44,663 bases of DNA. It comes from Chloroflexota bacterium. GTDB lineage: Bacteria > Chloroflexota > Dehalococcoidia > Lucifugimonadales > Lucifugimonadaceae. Position 1 is the stretch's first letter, and every line of letters starts with the position of its first letter. The notes under the pieces are model-generated. The model did no database searches. It was not told the origin of the DNA and was given only the letters and a program-made list of their open reading frames with translations. The stretch lies in contig JABIGL010000141.1 of NCBI GenBank assembly GCA_018650185.1, positions 1 through 44,663 of the forward strand, written 5' to 3'. Below, piece after piece: positions 1 through 7,766 of this stretch. The translations under genes were made by a program, and so were the position numbers.

Positions 1-484
1 CGCCGCGAGCCGCACGGCGATACACGAACGCCAGCAGGATGATCCCGCTAATAACGTGCGTCGTGTGGATACCCGTAAGCGTAAAGAACGTCGTCCCGAA
101 CCCGGTGCTGGGCGGGAAATCATGGAACGCTTCGTACCACTCAAACACCACGCCGCCGAGGAAAACCAGCCCTGCAAGGATCGTTAGCAATATCCATCGC
201 TTCGCGCCCTCGGTATCGCCGTGTGAGGCCGCAACCTCTGCGCGATAAGCGCTGAGACTGCTGAGCAGCAACACGGCCGTCAGTACAAGTCCAAGCTCCT
301 GAATGAGCGTGTCTGGCCGGCTGGTACCGTCAACGAAGTAGCGGCTTGAGATCAGCGCTGCGAAGAAGAACGCGTCCGAGATGATGAACAGCCAGAGACC
401 CAGCCGGTGCATCGTCAGCGACGAGTACGCCTTCGTTCCGTATTTCTCGTGAAGGTCTGCGTGTAGGAGGTCTGTCATTGCCAT
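1..484 (-). CDS. ctaE: cytochrome c oxidase subunit III, partial (3' end outside window)
   Basis: Translating the minus strand from the ATG at 484 gives an open frame to the window edge, about 161 residues. It holds several hydrophobic helices, including a segment reading TGIHTTHVISG, the conserved H-rich helix of heme-copper oxidase subunit III. The short bacterial form is about 200 residues, so roughly the last 40 are missing. A second ATG at 478 is possible. The purine-rich end of the upstream subunit IV gene (GAGGA just before its stop) can act as ribosome binding site, leaving a 5-base gap. It is the last visible gene of the coxII-I-IV-III operon and sits in the membrane as a non-catalytic core subunit. 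Confidence 0.9.
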   Translation of the reverse strand, partial: MAMTDLLHADLHEKYGTKAYSSLTMHRLGLWLFIISDAFFFAALISSRYFVDGTSRPDTLIQELGLVLTAVLLLSSLSAYRAEVAASHGDTEGAKRWILLTILAGLVFLGGVVFEWYEAFHDFPPSTGFGTTFFTLTGIHTTHVISGIILLAFVYRRAARG

Positions 485-489
485 AGTTA

Positions 490-750
490 TTAATCCTCGT
501 CCACTTCGGCGTCACCGGCCGCAATGTCACCGATGTGGTCCAGAATCTGGCGCCAGTGCATGAAGTAGTGCGCTATAGCAAGCGCCTTCAACACAGCGCT
601 GATCCCGAGAAGAATCAACTGCAGAGCATCCTCAAACCAGATGGCGGCAAAGAACTCCGCCACCGTCAGAACGGCGAGGATGACCAGAACGATCAGGCCT
701 CGTTTGTTCTGAGTTCCCTGTGACTCTCCTGCGTGCGAATCTGCGGCCAT
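490..750 (-). CDS. ctaF: cytochrome c oxidase subunit IV (prokaryotic COX4 type)
   Basis: An 86-residue protein with a hydrophilic N-terminus, two to three closely packed hydrophobic helices and an acidic C-terminal tail. The stretch KALAIAHYFMHW is typical of the prokaryotic COX4 family (PF03626 type). The start ATG overlaps the coxI stop codon by one base (TAATG), which suggests translational coupling. It is a small accessory membrane subunit of the terminal oxidase. Size, hydropathy and operon position agree, so the call is firm at family level. Confidence 0.88.
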   Translation of the reverse strand: MAADSHAGESQGTQNKRGLIVLVILAVLTVAEFFAAIWFEDALQLILLGISAVLKALAIAHYFMHWRQILDHIGDIAAGDAEVDED

Positions 751-2597
751 TAGTCGTCTCCTCCCACGGGCTGAGGCGTATGCCCGGCAGCATCCGGGAA
801 TTCGAAATGCTTCGCGTCCGGGTCGCCGTAGCCGTACGGGTCCTCAAGGATTACCGGCGGCGTCTCGAAGTTCTCCTCAGGGGGAGGCGAACTTGTTTGC
901 CATTCAAGCGTCCGGGCACCCCACGGGTTGTCGCCGGCCTTCCGACCGCGAATCCATGAGTTGACCATGTTGTAAACGAAGGGAAGGAACGCCAGTCCGA
1001 GCAATAACGCCGCACCCGTTATGAACAGGTTCAGGCTCTCGAACTCCTCCGGGTAGTTGGCCACCCGGCGGTTCATTCCCTTTGACCCCACAATGAACAT
1101 CGGTATGAAGGTCACGTTGTAGAGGACGAACATGCCGATGAAGTGGATCTTGCCGAGTGTCTCGTTATACATCCGGCCGGTGACCTTGGGGTACCAGTAG
1201 TAGATCGCCGCCATCATGGCGAAGATCTCGCCACCCACGATCGTGTAGTGGAAATGCGCCACCACGAAGTAGGTGTCCTGGAAGTTCAGGTCCGTCACGA
1301 CGTCCGCCAGGTACAACCCGGTCAGGCCTCCTATCAGGAAGTTAGCTATGACGCCCATAGCGAAAAGCATGGGCGTCTTCATCCACAAGCGACCTCGCCA
1401 TATGGTTCCTATAGCGGCCAGGAATACGACCCCTGTCGGGATGGAAATTAACTCTGTCAGGACCATGAACGGGCCGTGAAGCTCTCCGCTCATTCCGCTG
1501 GTGAACAGGTGGTGCGCCCACACCACGAAACTCAACGCGACGATCGAGAAGAATGCCCTGACCACCCACTTGTAAGCAAAGACCGGTTTGCGGGCGAAGT
1601 GGCTGAGGATCTCTAGCTCTATCCCGAAGGCAGGCAGGATCATGACGTACACAGCCGGGTGTGAGTAGAACCAGAACACGTGCTCAAACAGGATGGCGTC
1701 GCCGCCGATGGTCCCGTCGAAGAAGTGCATCCCGAACACTCGCTCAAAGATGACCATGAGCAGTGCGTACGCAACAAACTGGGTGGCGGTCAATGAGATC
1801 AGTGAGGCAGCAAATACCGCCCACACGAAGATCGGCAGCCGACTCCAGGTCATTCCCGGAGCGCGCATCGTGATGATGGTAGCGATGAAGTTCAGCCCAC
1901 CGAGGATGGACGATATCCCGAAGGTCGCGAACGCCATCAAGAACAACAGATTCCCGGTAGATCCCTGTGACGCCAGAGGCGGGTATGCGGTCCATCCGGT
2001 ATCCATGCCGCCAAACACGGGTGTGAGAAGCAGAAGCACCGCTACCGGAGGAACTATCCAGTAGCTCAAGGCATTAAGCCTCGGGAACGCAACATCGTCC
2101 GCCCCGATCATCAGGGGCATCACGTAGTTGGCGAATCCACCCATGAGGGCGGCGACTGCCACGGCGATCATCATGATCCCGTGCAAGCTCATTACGGTGT
2201 TGTAGTCAGTGCTGGAGAGGAGGTTGCTATCAGAGTCGGCCAGCTCGATCCGCATCAGCATGGCCAGTGCGCCCGCCAGAAGCAGGATCACGACCATCGT
2301 TGCGCCGTACTGAACGCCGATTACTTTGTGGTCCGTGGAGAAGCCAAAATAGCGCTTCCAGCCATGGGCATCGAACGATTTGATCGAAGCGCCAAACCAC
2401 TCCCTGACCCAGCCACCCCAGACGCCAATCCCGAAGAGCCAGCCGATCAAAGCGATTAGATAACCACCGGCTATCACCGGCTCCTTCATCTCCTCGCGAC
2501 CGGACACCTCCACCAGCGCAGCGGAAAGCCCGGCACCGATCAAGAACCCGATGATTGCAAAGAGGATCGCTCGACCCAGAGGTATCAGGGCCGTCAT
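750..2597 (-). CDS. ctaD: cytochrome c oxidase subunit I (A2-type heme-copper oxidase)
   Basis: The 615-residue catalytic subunit reduces O2 to water at the heme a3-CuB centre and pumps protons. The family core begins near residue 80 (FGFSTDHKVIG). Two extra hydrophobic helices precede it at about residues 8-30 and 42-64. Visible hallmarks are the low-spin heme histidine region (LHGIMM), the motif YSHPAVY, the CuB pair (AHHLFTSG) and the heme ligands in VAHFHYTIVGG. The YSHPxVY motif lacks the Glu of HPEVY; established work assigns this Tyr-Ser version to A2-type oxidases. An AGGAG ribosome binding site lies 6 bases before the ATG. The 66-base gap to coxII and the overlap with coxIV point to one transcript. 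Confidence 0.95.
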   Translation of the reverse strand: MTALIPLGRAILFAIIGFLIGAGLSAALVEVSGREEMKEPVIAGGYLIALIGWLFGIGVWGGWVREWFGASIKSFDAHGWKRYFGFSTDHKVIGVQYGATMVVILLLAGALAMLMRIELADSDSNLLSSTDYNTVMSLHGIMMIAVAVAALMGGFANYVMPLMIGADDVAFPRLNALSYWIVPPVAVLLLLTPVFGGMDTGWTAYPPLASQGSTGNLLFLMAFATFGISSILGGLNFIATIITMRAPGMTWSRLPIFVWAVFAASLISLTATQFVAYALLMVIFERVFGMHFFDGTIGGDAILFEHVFWFYSHPAVYVMILPAFGIELEILSHFARKPVFAYKWVVRAFFSIVALSFVVWAHHLFTSGMSGELHGPFMVLTELISIPTGVVFLAAIGTIWRGRLWMKTPMLFAMGVIANFLIGGLTGLYLADVVTDLNFQDTYFVVAHFHYTIVGGEIFAMMAAIYYWYPKVTGRMYNETLGKIHFIGMFVLYNVTFIPMFIVGSKGMNRRVANYPEEFESLNLFITGAALLLGLAFLPFVYNMVNSWIRGRKAGDNPWGARTLEWQTSSPPPEENFETPPVILEDPYGYGDPDAKHFEFPDAAGHTPQPVGGDD

Positions 2598-2663
2598 GCC
2601 TCACTCCTAAAGTTGTAGTAATTCATCGTCGTATTGATACCCGTAGGTGTCTTATGCAGCCCG

Positions 2664-3416
2664 TTACTGCTGCGCAAGAACCCACTCGTTGAACTCTTCG
2701 CGTTCCACTACTTCAACCGTGGACCGCATGATTGCGTGATCTCGTCCGCACAGCTCCGCGCACTGGACCCGGAAGTTGACGTCGTCGTCATAATTTCCCA
2801 GCTCCGTGATGTTGGCGTGGATCTGGGTCGTGAGACCCGGAACTGCGTCGATCTTGGTCCGGAATGCCGGAATCCAGAACGAGTGCAGTACATCGACCGC
2901 CTTCACGTCGAACCGGACATGGGTGTCGAGCGGTAACACGAGTTCGTTGGTCGTTAGACCCTGATCCGGGTAGGTGAAGGTCCAGGCCCACTGGACACCG
3001 GTGGCTTCAATCACGAGCTCCAGGTTGTCTTCCTGGGCGATCTCGTCCACCTCGTTTAGGCCTGTGAGACCCGGATGGATGATGACGGTGACGACGAGCG
3101 CTGACGTGACCACCATCCATCCCCAGACCCAGGTTCGGTGCGTCCGGACCGGGGGGCCATCTTCCCGCGTGCCACCGTCTATTGGTTCGGCCTCGGGTTT
3201 GTTCTTGAACTTGAAACCGCTGTAGACCAGCGCTATCAAGATGAAGGTAAATATCGGAATCGCCAGGTAGGTCAGGAAGTTGAACGCATCGTCAACAATC
3301 ACAGCCTCTTCCGATGCCGCAGCGGGGAAGATATCTACTTGAGTGAATCCAATTTCGACGAGCACCGTCGCTATGATCCAGATGATCCCGACGGTAACGG
3401 TATCCCGATTAATCAC
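2664..3416 (-). CDS. ctaC: cytochrome c oxidase subunit II (CuA)
   Basis: This 250-residue protein has hydrophobic helices at about 8-25, 47-66 and 95-114, followed by an extracytoplasmic cupredoxin domain. The CuA ligands are all present: His178 (VLHSFW), Cys219, Glu221, Cys223, His227 and Met230 in CAELCGRDHAIM. It accepts electrons from cytochrome c and passes them to subunit I. There is no fused cytochrome c domain, so a separate c-type cytochrome is needed; one lies at 4615-5076. The start is GTG, with GGGAGG 8 bases upstream. It is the first cox gene of the operon. The hydrophobic N-terminus may be a signal anchor. Confidence 0.94.
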   Translation of the reverse strand: MINRDTVTVGIIWIIATVLVEIGFTQVDIFPAAASEEAVIVDDAFNFLTYLAIPIFTFILIALVYSGFKFKNKPEAEPIDGGTREDGPPVRTHRTWVWGWMVVTSALVVTVIIHPGLTGLNEVDEIAQEDNLELVIEATGVQWAWTFTYPDQGLTTNELVLPLDTHVRFDVKAVDVLHSFWIPAFRTKIDAVPGLTTQIHANITELGNYDDDVNFRVQCAELCGRDHAIMRSTVEVVEREEFNEWVLAQQ

Positions 3417-3597
3417 TCACCAGGCCTCCCTCGGTAGAGCTTCTCTGTGTAACTAGCTGGGCGTGATTCACTGGGCTGTCATTTCTTTGGATAAAGATCG
3501 TTTCGTCGTTTCAAGGACGACTGTTAGCAGTTGAAATTCCCTAAAAGAAACTATTGACCACCCACCGCCGCCGATAGGTGCGAATTCATCAACGCCA

Positions 3598-4404
3598 TCA
3601 AATGAGTCCCGCCCGGGCGCCATAAATGACGGCCTGAAGACGTGTTCCAACTCCGAGACGATTGAGGAGCCTCGATACGTGATTCCTAGCGGTGACCGGC
3701 GCCACGCCAAGGGTGTCCGCCATCTCTTTGGTGGACGCTCCGTGGGACAGCAGGCGTAGCACCTGAAGTTCCCGGCGTGAGAGTTGCGGGGTGTGTGCTA
3801 CGTCTTCCGCCTGGTGGTCAAGTGGATCGCCGATGGGCACTTCTTCGCCTGTAGCGGCGTTGAGAGAAATCCCGGGTGGGCGGGCCGCGCGTATGGCGCT
3901 TGCGGATACCCGCGCGAACTCTTCAACTGATCGCTTGTCCGTCACATCCCGCAACAGATGCATGATCTGTCGTGCCCCATTTGAACCCCGACGCGATCGA
4001 CCGGCCGGTTCATGGACAAGGGTGGTCATGTTCAACCAGCGGTAAGACCCATTGGAGCACCGGCCAAGCATGTCCATATCTGGAACATCAGGTTTCCGAC
4101 GGGTGCCGGTTACTATCGGGCAATCTCGACCACAAAGACCGGGATTACGTGCATCGGAGCCATTGAGGAGCTCATAACACCGCTTACCCAGGGCTTCTCT
4201 TTGATCAATTCCGAGAAGTTCCGTAGCGCCCGTGGACCAACGCGTGACTCGAAACTCATGATCCACCACGAACGATGCCTCGCCGGTGGTGAATTGGTCG
4301 AATGGCGACACGGGTCTGCCGCTGGGCAAATTAGGCCTCCCGGAACCTTTTAGATTCGTAACCACCGTCTGACCGGATGAAGTCAGATGTGGTTTGGACG
4401 ACAC
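3598..4404 (-). CDS. PAS domain-containing LuxR-family transcriptional regulator
   Basis: The protein has 268 residues. A PAS domain spans about residues 36-155 (GEASFVVDHEFRVTRWS, then LLRDVTDKR at its end). A LuxR-type helix-turn-helix spans about 206-266 (LSRRELQVLRLLSHGAS, then the recognition helix around VTARNHVSRLL). The PAS domain carries Cys76, Cys91, Cys95 and Cys116, a cluster that could bind a metal or sense redox state; this is inference. The start is a GTG with a poorly spaced AGAAGG, so the true start is uncertain. It lies upstream of the cox operon on the same strand and divergent to the cytochrome c gene, which makes both plausible targets. Confidence 0.85.
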   Translation of the reverse strand: MSSKPHLTSSGQTVVTNLKGSGRPNLPSGRPVSPFDQFTTGEASFVVDHEFRVTRWSTGATELLGIDQREALGKRCYELLNGSDARNPGLCGRDCPIVTGTRRKPDVPDMDMLGRCSNGSYRWLNMTTLVHEPAGRSRRGSNGARQIMHLLRDVTDKRSVEEFARVSASAIRAARPPGISLNAATGEEVPIGDPLDHQAEDVAHTPQLSRRELQVLRLLSHGASTKEMADTLGVAPVTARNHVSRLLNRLGVGTRLQAVIYGARAGLI

Positions 4405-4473
4405 CTTCTGCCGCGGATGGTGATGTAGCCATGAAGGAGAATGAGGACGACGTGAGGAATTCGTGAAATAAAT

Positions 4474-4495
4474 CGCTATACGACTACTAATAGCG
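4474..4495. promoter_or_regulatory. 22-bp inverted repeat between divergent PAS-LuxR and cytochrome c genes
   Basis: A perfect CGCTAT / ATAGCG inverted repeat with a 10-base centre lies in the 200-base divergent intergenic region. Its length and symmetry fit an operator for a dimeric LuxR-type regulator. No confident sigma70 promoter was seen beside it. Function is inference. Confidence 0.35.
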
Positions 4496-4614
4496 TTTTA
4501 CGGGAATCTATTGACGCGTTCTCACCTACCGCGATCGAAAACCCTCAAGTAACGTGACCGCACGTACCCGCGCCGGTCTGGCTGCGGTCGGTCATAAATA
4601 TGGGGTATCAGTTA

Positions 4615-5076
4615 ATGCGCCTGTCGCCGTTCTCCCGCGTTACGCCGCTACTTGTTGTATCGGCACTGGTCATCGTTATCGCACTCGCCGCATGCAGTTC
4701 CGATAGCGAACATGCAGACTCCGGAAACCCGGTAACTCCGATCCCGACCCTCGTGACGATAGATACACCGGATCCCTCCGATGAAGCGGATGCGGACCCA
4801 GCCGTGGCGAGCGGCGAAGAGGTCTTTGCCGCTAACGCCTGTGTCGCATGTCACTCAACGGGCGAAAACGATGTGGTTGGACCGGGTCTCGCCGGAATCG
4901 GAGAGCGCGCAGGAACGCGTGTGGCAGGTCAGTCAGCAGACGAGTACCTGAATGAGGCCATCAAAGCCCCCGGCGCATTTATCGTAGATGGCTTCGCGAA
5001 CGCTATGCCGGGAACCTTCGGGAACCTGCCGGAAGGCGAGATCAACGACTTGATCACATTCCTGAAGAGCCTCTAA
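4615..5076 (+). CDS. membrane-tethered (lipoprotein) class I cytochrome c
   Basis: The reading frame opens at an ATG at 4600. The ATG at 4615 has GGGG 9 bases upstream and gives a better signal peptide, so it is preferred. A hydrophobic segment ends in the lipobox LAAC, followed by an acidic, Pro/Thr-rich linker and a cytochrome c domain. Heme is bound covalently by CVACH, and the distal Met is in NAMPG. The C-terminus (EINDLITFLKSL) is the usual last helix of class I cytochromes. Since coxII carries no cytochrome domain and the genes are close and divergent, this is the likely electron donor to the oxidase. Confidence 0.88.
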   Translation: MRLSPFSRVTPLLVVSALVIVIALAACSSDSEHADSGNPVTPIPTLVTIDTPDPSDEADADPAVASGEEVFAANACVACHSTGENDVVGPGLAGIGERAGTRVAGQSADEYLNEAIKAPGAFIVDGFANAMPGTFGNLPEGEINDLITFLKSL

Positions 5077-5078
5077 AA

Positions 5079-5134
5079 CAGGCTCGCAGCGGAAGCCTGG
5101 TGGATTACGGGACTTTGATGATCCCGCAATCCAC
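5079..5134. terminator. two adjacent hairpins between convergent genes
   Basis: The first hairpin is CAGGCT / AGCCTG (5079-5099). The second, at 5100-5134, has a 7-bp outer stem GTGGATT / AATCCAC and a 5-bp inner stem CGGGA / TCCCG separated by one mismatch. They fill the gap between the cytochrome c gene and the convergent gene ending at 5147, so they can terminate both. There is no long U run. Confidence 0.6.
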
Positions 5135-5146
5135 ATGCGTCTTCAT

Positions 5147-5692
5147 TCAGGGCAGTACCGGCGAACCGGCGGGCGGTTCTATCTCCGTCGCGTTCAGGAC
5201 ACACGCGATCATCGAGTAGTAACCGACGGTTGCCGTGAGCTCTGTCACGCCGCTTTCGCCGAAGCGTGCCTTGATGGCATCGAACGCTTCATCTGAAGCC
5301 CGTTTGTCCTCAAGCAGCTCCCGTGCAAACCGCACGACGTTCGCGTAGTCATCAGATAATCCGGATATAGATTTGCGGTTAGCAACGATGTCGATCACTT
5401 CGTCTTCTACACCGACATCTTTGGCGATCTTCGCGTGCGCGGCCCATTCATACGCGCAGTCGAACACCCGGGCTGTCGTTATTATCGCCAGCTCTCTTTC
5501 GGCATCCGGCAACTGCGATCCGAAGCGTAGATATGCGCCGAGATGTGCGGCACGCTGAGCGACCTCCGGGCTGTGGAGCAGCATGGCAAACGGCCCTCGC
5601 ACGCTGCCACGTGATCCGGCTATGGAGTCATATGCGATCTTCGCCTCTGCGGACAGGGCCTCCCGGTCTGAGAGTTCTGGCAACCTCGCCAA
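5147..5692 (-). CDS. carboxymuconolactone decarboxylase family protein
   Basis: A 181-residue all-helical protein of the carboxymuconolactone decarboxylase / AhpD-like fold. The family core is visible in the LPDAERELAIITTARVFDC helix and in EWAAHAKIAKDVGV. The CxxC pair of AhpD-type peroxidase reductants is absent; instead there is the Glu-Trp-x-x-His arrangement common in decarboxylase-like members. The substrate cannot be assigned. The start is TTG with AGGAGG 5 bases upstream, a clear example of TTG initiation in this genome. It is downstream of the selenoprotein gene on the same strand but separated from it by a strong hairpin, so it may be transcribed separately. Confidence 0.85.
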   Translation of the reverse strand: MARLPELSDREALSAEAKIAYDSIAGSRGSVRGPFAMLLHSPEVAQRAAHLGAYLRFGSQLPDAERELAIITTARVFDCAYEWAAHAKIAKDVGVEDEVIDIVANRKSISGLSDDYANVVRFARELLEDKRASDEAFDAIKARFGESGVTELTATVGYYSMIACVLNATEIEPPAGSPVLP

Positions 5693-5709
5693 TTGATCCT
5701 CCTAACGCA

Positions 5710-5737
5710 ATCCGCCCGCGCAGTAGCGCGGGCGGAT
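5710..5737. terminator. perfect 12-bp GC-rich hairpin after the selenoprotein gene
   Basis: ATCCGCCCGCGC and GCGCGGGCGGAT pair perfectly around a four-base AGTA loop. It lies between the selenoprotein stop (5791) and the ribosome binding site of the gene starting at 5692. It is probably a terminator or mRNA 3' stabiliser of the selenoprotein operon. The U tract is weak. Confidence 0.65.
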
Positions 5738-5790
5738 CATATTCATATCAAAGTCATCGATACCGGGGCTTGTACCCCTGTGTCAATTCG

Positions 5791-6333
5791 TCATTGCCGT
5801 GCGAGTAATGATGCGATTACCTGGGGCAACGCCTCGATCGCTCTACCGCGCAACCCGGCCTCGTCAAGGCTACCGATGGGGTGCGGAATCAAAGCGAACG
5901 GGTAGTCAGGAATCCCACCCAACTTCGCCATCGCCCTCGCCCCGGACTCAAACGGCTCCGTGCAAATAGCGATGCTCGGGATGCCACGCTGCTCCAGCTG
6001 AATTGAATCGTGCACACTGCACGATGAGCAGCTTCCTCAGTCCCCGTTGGCCGTGATGACCACATCCACATCGGATGCGATCCCATCCAGCACCCCGGGA
6101 TCCGCCGGCCGGCTGGCATCGCCCTTATTCACGGCGACCCGTCCACCGAGTTCAAATCGCTCAGCCAGAACATCGTAGATCGCTTCCAACAGCGGCTCTG
6201 AATTGAGCTTATTGTTCGCCATCAAACCGATTACTGCACCGTCCAGCGTGTCAGGCCTGTCAGCCATCCCCTGCTGAACTATCGTCGGCTGACCCGTCGG
6301 GTCCAGCACTCGAATTTTCGATTCTGTACTCAC
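5791..6333 (-). CDS. UGSC-family selenoprotein (in-frame UGA read as selenocysteine)
   Basis: Two minus-strand frames, 6333-6040 and 6036-5791, are in the same phase and separated by one TGA at 6039-6037. Reading it as selenocysteine gives a 180-residue protein with Sec99 in the motif Sec-Gly-Ser-Cys-Ser-Ser-Cys, directly after ITANGD and followed by SVHDSIQLEQRGIP. This matches the UGSC selenoprotein family, in which Cys homologs read CGSC. The N-terminal RPDTLDGAVIGLMANNK segment also fits. The start is GTG 6333 with GGAGG 5 bases upstream. A 17-nt hairpin with a G-starting loop follows the UGA at SECIS distance. The second stop (5793-5791) is also TGA and is taken as the real end. The role is unknown; a thiol/selenol redox function is likely. 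It forms an operon with the gene at 6394-7425. Confidence 0.85.
6008..6024 (-). promoter_or_regulatory. candidate bacterial SECIS hairpin
   Basis: On the minus strand TCGTGCA-GTG-TGCACGA forms a perfect 7-bp stem with a GUG loop. It begins 12 nt after the UGA, so the loop starts 19 nt after it. A minimal apical stem with a G opening the loop, about 16-37 nt after UGA, is the known bacterial SECIS pattern recognised by SelB. The element lies inside the coding region, as expected in bacteria. Confidence 0.75.
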
Positions 6334-6348
6334 ATACGCCTCCAAGAC

Positions 6349-6372
6349 CCCGGAACTTCCAACAATTCCGGG
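6349..6372. other. intercistronic hairpin upstream of selenoprotein start
   Basis: CCCGGAA and TTCCGGG form a 7-bp stem around a 10-base loop between the stop of the 343-residue gene (6394) and the GGAGG of the selenoprotein. It may adjust relative expression or mRNA processing of the two cistrons. The function is inference. Confidence 0.4.
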
Positions 6373-6393
6373 AATCTGACTAGTTTCGCAGAT

Positions 6394-7425
6394 TTAGACC
6401 GAAACCGGTTTTGTCACTATCTTTGCTCGTGCTCCGTGGGTCCAGGTCGGAATGATCTGGCTCCACGCGCCACCACCTCCACCGGCGACCACAGTTACCA
6501 GGGATTCCGGGGAAATAAGGGCGCTTACCGACTCATCCCCCCCATCTTCCGACCCGGGAACCGGGCGTCCAGCCGTCGTCCATTCTGTGGCAGAGCGTCT
6601 AGCGTTTTCGTGAAGGTATTGGCCGACTTGTTTCTTCTCCCAACCGGCTTCCCTGAAATGTTCGAGGTGCTCCGGACACAGCAAGATCAACGCTTCGGTC
6701 ATGAGCGGCCCCATGGCAAACAGTGGATCTATAAAGGCGTCAAGGATTCGTTCCGGTGAGTCGTCATGGTGCTGGCCTATCTGAAATGGACCAAGACCGG
6801 GAGCAACCGTGACGGCGCTCGTACCTGCGGGGATCCCACGGGTCTCGTGAACAGGCACCCATGGAGAAAGTTCTTCGTTCTCGGCGATACACCAGGCGTA
6901 CTTCCCGGGGTGTCCCACAGTTGCCTTGTCCAGATCTCCTGCACGAGTTCCGAGCACGTTGATGATGATCAGTCGTATCGCTCTGCCGATAGAGGCGTTA
7001 GCCCTATTACCCGGACCAAATACAGAGACACCGGAGTTCATTTCAAGTTCCGTGGCTATCGGGCCGTTTACGATCAACAGAACGGCCGATCCCATCGTGC
7101 TCACGGAAATACCGTGGAGACCAAACTCCGGTGCTGTCATCGCATCGATGGCGGCGGCGAGCACCGGCATGTATTCCGGCCTGCACCCGGCCATGACGGC
7201 GTTAATCGCAGCCTTTTCGGCTGTGATCACAGCGCCTTTGGTTGGCTCAACGCCCAGCACAGTGTCCGGCGCCACGTCGAGGGCTTCCACGAATCTAGCG
7301 ACGAGGCCCTCGGTTGGCGGAACTATCGGCAGACCATCGGTCCAGCCGCGCTCTGCGTAAAGCTCAATCGCTTGCAGCGCGTCGTCCACCTCTATCGCGT
7401 CCGATGTGAATGGCATGTTGATCAA
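6394..7425 (-). CDS. conserved protein of unknown function, operon partner of UGSC selenoprotein
   Basis: A 343-residue soluble protein without signal peptide or membrane helix. The N-terminal signature ERGWTDGLPIVPPTEG is one I associate with genes that travel with UGSC-family proteins; this is recall, not a search result. Other conserved-looking parts are VEPTKGAVITAEKAAINAVMAGC, a Gly/Asn-rich FGPGNRANASIGRAIRL and a glycine run near residue 315 (VVAGGGGGAW). Cys residues occur near 80, 180 and 250. The frame starts with TTG (GGAG 7 bases upstream) or with ATG at 7416. The gene ends 60 bases before the selenoprotein start, so the two are probably cotranscribed. No function should be assumed; a shared substrate or complex with the selenoprotein is inference. 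Confidence 0.7.
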   Translation of the reverse strand: MINMPFTSDAIEVDDALQAIELYAERGWTDGLPIVPPTEGLVARFVEALDVAPDTVLGVEPTKGAVITAEKAAINAVMAGCRPEYMPVLAAAIDAMTAPEFGLHGISVSTMGSAVLLIVNGPIATELEMNSGVSVFGPGNRANASIGRAIRLIIINVLGTRAGDLDKATVGHPGKYAWCIAENEELSPWVPVHETRGIPAGTSAVTVAPGLGPFQIGQHHDDSPERILDAFIDPLFAMGPLMTEALILLCPEHLEHFREAGWEKKQVGQYLHENARRSATEWTTAGRPVPGSEDGGDESVSALISPESLVTVVAGGGGGAWSQIIPTWTHGARAKIVTKPVSV

Positions 7426-7766
7426 TTGGCAGCTCCGTGAAACTCGTAGCTCTGCTTGATGGCCGCTACATCAAATTTTGGTCACGGCAGCGTACGACCA
7501 CATCTAATGCCCGGCAACCATCTCAATAACGCTAAACGTAGAGGCCCAACATCGATCCAATATTTACCAAAACCCGTTGCGTACACACATAGAACGTTTC
7601 ACACGGTTCCGGTTAAGAACATTCCCACGTTGGGAGTAGAGGCTCCACGTCGGCTCAAGCCCAAAAATGGAAGTCGATGTCACAGTCCCGTAACGGAGGC
7701 GTAACGGAACTGCGAACAACATTCACAAGAAGCCAAATACTCTCAACCCATTAGGGGGCATCAAAA
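7426..7766. other. intergenic region between divergent genes
   Basis: About 340 bases separate the 343-residue gene and the zinc-ribbon gene. It holds a direct repeat of CGTAACGGA (7689-7697 and 7700-7708, 11-base period). No confident -35/-10 pair, RNA gene or coding frame was recognised. Promoters for both directions must lie here. Confidence 0.4.

Noticed and set aside
5791-6015. Separate short gene on the minus strand
   Set aside because: It is in phase with the frame ending at 6037 and carries the C-terminal half of the UGSC domain; it is part of the selenoprotein.
6766-7440. Long plus-strand frame of 224 codons
   Set aside because: It lies antisense to the 343-residue operon gene, has no ribosome binding site and its composition is that of a shadow frame.
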